DNA of 64,000 nt from NCBI GenBank assembly GCA_023454175.1, contig JAEXRW010000018.1:62001-126000 (forward strand), written 5' to 3'. Positions 60,629-64,000 of the stretch are shown here, in pieces (position 1 is the first letter of the stretch; every line of letters starts with the position of its first letter). The position numbers and the translations under genes were made by a program. The notes under the pieces are model-generated. The model made no database searches, was not told the origin of the DNA, and saw only the letters and a list, made by a program, of their open reading frames with translations. This stretch comes from Bacillota bacterium (GTDB lineage: Bacteria; Bacillota; Clostridia; Christensenellales; JAEXRW01).

Positions 60629-60641
60629 CCATGTTTGTCAA
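60613..60641 (-). promoter_or_regulatory. Promoter of blaI-blaR1
   Basis: On the minus strand TTGACA (60636-60641) is a consensus -35. TAATAT (60613-60618) lies 17 bases on; TATAAT (60615-60620) would give a 15-base spacer. Confidence 0.6.
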
Positions 60642-60784
60642 CAGTTTCGTTATATTTTCTTAATAGTTTATATCGGTGCCCAAAACGTCGTGCACCCACC
60701 GTAGCGCCCCTGACAGGGGAACTGCCAAACGTACTGAAGAACGTTTTGCTGAGGGGTACTCCACGAGGAGTTAAGATCATGTAA

Positions 60785-60955
60785 AAAGGGAGGCATAAAA
60801 ATCGACCCTGAATGTGCTGCAAGTAGTCCATTCAGGGTCGTATGCTCCCTTTGCATACCCGCTTCAAATTTTTAATTATCTCCCCCGCAGGATCATATAA
60901 TCATGCCCGTTAGGGCATTCCACAATTCTTAATTTTTAATTATTAATTCCTAATT
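60785..60955. repeat. Heptad repeat array F with long hairpin
   Basis: CGACCCTGAATG (60803-60814) pairs with CATTCAGGGTCG (60829-60840) inside an outer AAAGGGAG.CATA / TATGCTCCCTTT stem. A GCCCGTTAGGGC hairpin follows, then heptamers ACAATTC, TTAATTT, TTAATTA, TTAATTC, CTAATTA that run into the stop of speB at 60943. Confidence 0.7.
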
Positions 60956-61791
60956 AATAGTAATACTTCCCGCATCGCCGTGCACGCGACGGCCGCCGAA
61001 ATACCGTTGGGGTCCAGCGGCGGCGCGTACTCCACCAGGTCTGCCCCCACGATATCCAGCCCGCGTAATTGTGCCAGCGCATGGAGGAGTTCCTTGAACG
61101 CCAGTCCCCCAGGCTCGGGCGTCCCCGTCCCCGGGAAGATGGAGGGGTCCAGCACGTCCAGGTCGATGGTGAGGTACACGGGCAGGCTGTGCAACTGCTG
61201 TACCACGGTTTCGATCCCGTCCGCCGTGAAGGGATGGAAGCCGCAGTGCTCCCGTGCGAAGGTGAATTCGTCCTTCGTCCCGCTGCGGATGCCGAATTGG
61301 TGGATCCTTTTGTCTCCTGTCGATTCCCAGACCCGCCGCATCACGCACGCATGGGAGAGCGTTTCCTTCATGTAGTCCGTCCGCAGGTCCGCGTGCGCGT
61401 CGAAGTGGATGATGTGTAGATCCGGGTAGTGCTTTAGTACGGATTGGATGGCGCCCAGCGAGGCCAGGTGCTCCCCGCCCAGCATCACCGGCTTCTTCCC
61501 GGCGTTCAGGATGCGCTCGGTCATTTCCTGGATGAGCTCGATGGATTTGCCCGCGTTCCCCGGCGCCAGCTCCAGTTCCCCCGCGTCGTGGATGCGCATG
61601 TCTTCCAGGTCCATGTCCTGGTACGGGCTGTACGTTTCCATCCCGTTGGATTCCATCCGGATGGCGGCCGGCCCCATCCGCGTCCCCGGCCGGTAGGAGG
61701 TGGTCGTGTCCATCGGCGCACCGAATACGATGATATCGGAATCATCCCATTCATACTCGCACCCCAGGATCGCCTGCGGCCATTTAACCAT
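60943..61791 (-). CDS. speB: Agmatinase (ureohydrolase)
   Basis: A 282-residue manganese enzyme that splits agmatine into putrescine and urea. Metal motifs are GGEHLASLG, HFDAHADLR (DAHxD) and TIDLDVLDPSIFPGTGTPEP (DxDxxDP). Length and order match bacterial agmatinases. GGAGGG precedes ATG at 61791, and the start overlaps the speE stop by 8 bases. It is the last gene of the speA-speE-speB operon. Arginase or guanidinobutyrase activity is possible by family, but the operon favours agmatine. Confidence 0.92.
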   Translation of the reverse strand: MVKWPQAILGCEYEWDDSDIIVFGAPMDTTTSYRPGTRMGPAAIRMESNGMETYSPYQDMDLEDMRIHDAGELELAPGNAGKSIELIQEMTERILNAGKKPVMLGGEHLASLGAIQSVLKHYPDLHIIHFDAHADLRTDYMKETLSHACVMRRVWESTGDKRIHQFGIRSGTKDEFTFAREHCGFHPFTADGIETVVQQLHSLPVYLTIDLDVLDPSIFPGTGTPEPGGLAFKELLHALAQLRGLDIVGADLVEYAPPLDPNGISAAVACTAMREVLLLIRN

Positions 61792-62650
61792 TTTCCTTTC
61801 CCTCCAGCACCTCCTGCACGTATGCGGGCAGCGCGAAGGCCGCCGCATGCAGTTCGGGCGTGTAGTAGCGGGTCTTCAGTTTGAACTGCCTCCACCGTTC
61901 GGTTTGGATGTCTTTTACCGGGTGGTACTTTTTCGAGGCAAAGCCAAAGAGCCAGTGTCCGGAGGGGTATGTGGGCATGTGGAACTGGTAGACTCCCACG
62001 GTTTCAAATGTCTCCTTGATCTTTTTGTGCGCCCGCGCCATCTCCTTTGCGTAGGAGGCGTAGTAAGGGCTCTCGTGCTGGTTGATCAGGATGCCTTCGC
62101 TGCCGAGTATCCGGTGGCAGTTGCGGTAAAATTCCGTTGTGAAAAGCCCCTCCCCCGGCCCGATGGGGTCGGTGGAGTCTACTAATATCAGATCATAGCT
62201 TCCATCGGGGGAGCCTGCGATGAAAGCCGCCCCGTCCGCGTAGTAGAGGTGTATCCGCTTGTCCCGGGAGAGTCTGTCCGCGGTCTGCGGCAGGTAGAGC
62301 CTGCACAGCTCCACCACGCGTTTGTCTATCTCCACCATGTCGATGCTCTCGATGGACGGGTAGCGCGATAGTTCCCGCGCCGTCCCCCCGTCCCCGCCCC
62401 CGATGATGAGCGCACGTTTGATGTCCGGGTTCACCGCCATGGGCACGTGGGCGATCATGTCGTGGTAAATGAATTCGTCTTTCTGCGTCACCATCATCAG
62501 CCCGTCCAGCGTAAAAAAGATGCCGAACGTATCGGATTCAAAGAAATCGATCTGCTGGAAAGGCGTCTGCTCCGTGTGGAGCTGCTTTTTGACCTTGATG
62601 GAGAAGCGCACGTCCTCCGCATGGTATTCGCTGTACCATAGGTCCGTCAT
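61784..62650 (-). CDS. speE: Spermidine synthase
   Basis: A 288-residue aminopropyltransferase that makes spermidine from putrescine and decarboxylated S-adenosylmethionine. The nucleotide motif is ALIIGGGDGGTARELSRYP, with active-site Asp in ILVDSTDPIGPGEGLFT and the gate sequence EFIYHDMIAHVP. AGGAGGA precedes ATG at 62650; the longer frame into speA was rejected. No speD (SAM decarboxylase) is seen in the window. It is cotranscribed with speA and speB. Confidence 0.94.
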   Translation of the reverse strand: MTDLWYSEYHAEDVRFSIKVKKQLHTEQTPFQQIDFFESDTFGIFFTLDGLMMVTQKDEFIYHDMIAHVPMAVNPDIKRALIIGGGDGGTARELSRYPSIESIDMVEIDKRVVELCRLYLPQTADRLSRDKRIHLYYADGAAFIAGSPDGSYDLILVDSTDPIGPGEGLFTTEFYRNCHRILGSEGILINQHESPYYASYAKEMARAHKKIKETFETVGVYQFHMPTYPSGHWLFGFASKKYHPVKDIQTERWRQFKLKTRYYTPELHAAAFALPAYVQEVLEGKENG

Positions 62651-62687
62651 CTGTGTGTTCCTCCTGTTCTCCCTGTACCATAATTGT

Positions 62688-64000
62688 TTATTCTCCCAAT
62701 ACCACGATCGTCTCATCATCCATTTCGGTGATGAGGTTGCCATGCTGGCTCCGGATAAATCGGTAGTGTTCGATGGTCTTCTCGGTGATGCGCTCCCCCG
62801 GTATCACCAGCGGGATGCCCGGCGGGTACGCCATGATGGATTCCCCGCTGATCTCCCCTGCCGCCTGGGAAAGCGGCACCGCCTTTTGTTTGGCGTAATA
62901 GGCTTCCCGCGGCGTCACCACAATTTTTGGTTTCTCCAGGTAGTCCTCCGTGTGCACCCGGAAAGGTTCTTTTTTTCCGTAATGCTCTTCCGAGATCGCC
63001 CGCAGCGCGCTGACCAGCGGGCCCAGTGTCTCTTCGTCGTCCGCCATCGAAGCGACCGCCAGGATGCAGTAGGTCTGCGCCAGCTCTGCCTGGATATTGT
63101 ATTTCTCCCGCAGGATATCATATACGTTGTAGCCCGTCAGGCCCAGGTCGTTGACCCGCACCACGATCTTTGTCTCGTCGTAGTCATACAGTCCCGGCCT
63201 TCCCGCGTCCTCATAGCCCAATACCTCCAGCCCCGGGATCTTTGCGATGGCCTCGCGCGCGCTTCGGATATGGTATAGCGCCTGCTCGAGCATCTGCCTG
63301 CCTTCCAGCGCCAGCATTTTGCGCGCCGCGTCCAGGCTCCCCATCAGCAGGTACGATGCGCTGGTGGTCTGCATCAGGTTGATGTGCGAACGCACGATGC
63401 TCCTGTCCATCAGTCCGTCGTTGAGCAGCAGTGCCGAGCTTTGCGTCAGGGAACCAGCTGTTTTGTGGATGCTCAGCGTGGCCATGTCCGCTCCGCAGTG
63501 CATGGCGTTGCGCGGCAGTTCCCGGTGGAAGGGCAGGTGCGCCCCGTGCGCCTCGTCCACCAGCACGGCCATGTGGTGCCGGTGCGCCAGGTTCACGATG
63601 GAACGCAGGTCCGATGCCGCGCCGAAGTAGGTCGGGTTGATCACGAAGACCGCCTTCGCGTCAGGGTGCTCCTCGATAGCCTGTTTGATGGACTCAACCG
63701 ATACGCCGTGGGCGACGCCCCACTTGCTGTCCGTTTCGGGCTGGATGAATACAGGCACCGCGCCGCTCAGGATCAGCGCGTTGATCGCGGATTTGTGAGC
63801 GTTGCGCGGCAGGATGATCTTGGACCCCGGCGGACACGCCGCCATGATCATCACCTGCACGCCGAATGTCGAGCCGTTCACCAAAAAATACGCGTGGTCC
63901 GCCCCGTACGCGTCCGCCAGCAGCATTTCCGCCTCCAGGATCACGCCCCTGGGATTGTCCAGCAGGTCCATGTCGGGGGAGGAGTTGATGTCCAGCTTGC
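62688..64000 (-). CDS. speA: Arginine (Orn/Lys/Arg) decarboxylase, partial at the window edge
   Basis: The 3' 437 codons of a PLP-dependent decarboxylase of the aminotransferase fold; the frame stays open to 64000, so the N-terminus is outside. Visible features are GADHAYFLVNGSTFGVQVMI, the PLP Asp in VLVDEAHGAHLPFH, the Schiff-base Lys in ATLSIHKTAGSLTQ and the C-terminal EKPKIVVTPREAYYAKQ, with PGIPLVIPGERITEKT. Size and sequence match the Bacillus SpeA type. Arginine is the likely substrate because agmatinase and spermidine synthase follow; lysine or ornithine cannot be excluded. speE starts 37 bases after its stop. Confidence 0.9.
   Translation of the reverse strand, partial: KLDINSSPDMDLLDNPRGVILEAEMLLADAYGADHAYFLVNGSTFGVQVMIMAACPPGSKIILPRNAHKSAINALILSGAVPVFIQPETDSKWGVAHGVSVESIKQAIEEHPDAKAVFVINPTYFGAASDLRSIVNLAHRHHMAVLVDEAHGAHLPFHRELPRNAMHCGADMATLSIHKTAGSLTQSSALLLNDGLMDRSIVRSHINLMQTTSASYLLMGSLDAARKMLALEGRQMLEQALYHIRSAREAIAKIPGLEVLGYEDAGRPGLYDYDETKIVVRVNDLGLTGYNVYDILREKYNIQAELAQTYCILAVASMADDEETLGPLVSALRAISEEHYGKKEPFRVHTEDYLEKPKIVVTPREAYYAKQKAVPLSQAAGEISGESIMAYPPGIPLVIPGERITEKTIEHYRFIRSQHGNLITEMDDETIVVLGE

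Larger units (their letters stand above)
60555..60942. other. 388-base region before blaI
   Basis: It contains the blaI promoter and operator (60578-60641), a divergent copy of the double-hairpin repeat (about 60705-60770, CCCCTGACAGGGGAACTG and GCTGAGGGG), and heptad array F (60785-60955). No coding sequence is convincing. Confidence 0.5.

Noticed and set aside
1..64000. tRNA, rRNA, insertion sequence or prophage genes
   Set aside because: No cloverleaf, rRNA segment, transposase, integrase or phage structural protein was recognised on either strand.

Overview
The window is a chromosomal stretch of a mid-GC anaerobic Bacillota, most likely an uncultured member of the Clostridia. The evidence is AGGAGG-type ribosome sites, frequent TTG and GTG starts, many lipoproteins, a Pst/PhoPR/PhoU phosphate block, a SleB-type cell-wall hydrolase, a giant 2-hydroxyacyl-CoA dehydratase activase, an M29 aminopeptidase, a bacterial copy of the eukaryote-type hexokinase and BlaI/BlaR1 signalling. 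I see no rRNA, tRNA, CRISPR, phage or transposase. Intergenic regions carry several families of short dispersed repeats.

Layout. 1-3656: a dihydrolipoamide acyltransferase (E2), a TetR regulator and an MFS exporter that share TTAACA-N-TGTTAA operators or half-sites. 3811-7757: sugar-alcohol dehydrogenases (SorE-like, SrlD-like, MtlD). 7851-11422: a Cys-repeat membrane protein, an RCC1-repeat lipoprotein and an orphan sugar-type binding protein. 11741-14489: a four-domain sulfur-trafficking flavoprotein with its ArsR-type regulator. 14655-18428: small proteins, a cupin and an EAL-CBS-GGDEF protein. 18525-28723: a phosphate regulon (pstS1, phoPR, pstCAB-phoU, pstS2) whose 11-bp-phased Pho boxes also precede an HD-domain gene. 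28751-34672: MmcQ/YjbR protein, a 45-residue protein, a DUF6512-like protein, an ApbE/NusG-II/Gx flavinylation operon, a GNAT protein and hexokinase. 34977-45430: a second RCC1-like protein, NadE, a CAP lipoprotein, NudC, an M15 peptidase, an M29 aminopeptidase and a ferredoxin-type aldo/keto reductase. 45735-52714: the activase, a CAP/BIG2 surface protein under a c-di-GMP-I riboswitch, and an FMN-binding lipoprotein that is the likely ApbE client. 52836-60554: BlaI and a BlaR1 whose sensor is a lipoprotein-like domain, followed by three paralogous free lipoproteins. 60943-64000: the polyamine operon speA-speE-speB, with speA running off the right edge.

How the genes work together. Phosphate starvation is probably read by PhoR/PhoP and answered through five Pho-box clusters. 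Cyclic di-GMP is probably turned over by the EAL/GGDEF protein and read by the riboswitch in front of the CAP/BIG2 protein. ApbE attaches FMN to an exported carrier whose gene lies 21 kb away. Arginine is turned into agmatine, putrescine and spermidine by the last operon. The least familiar observations are the heptanucleotide repeat arrays that sit exactly at the 3' ends of six minus-strand genes, and the BlaR1 fusion that keeps a fossil lipobox.
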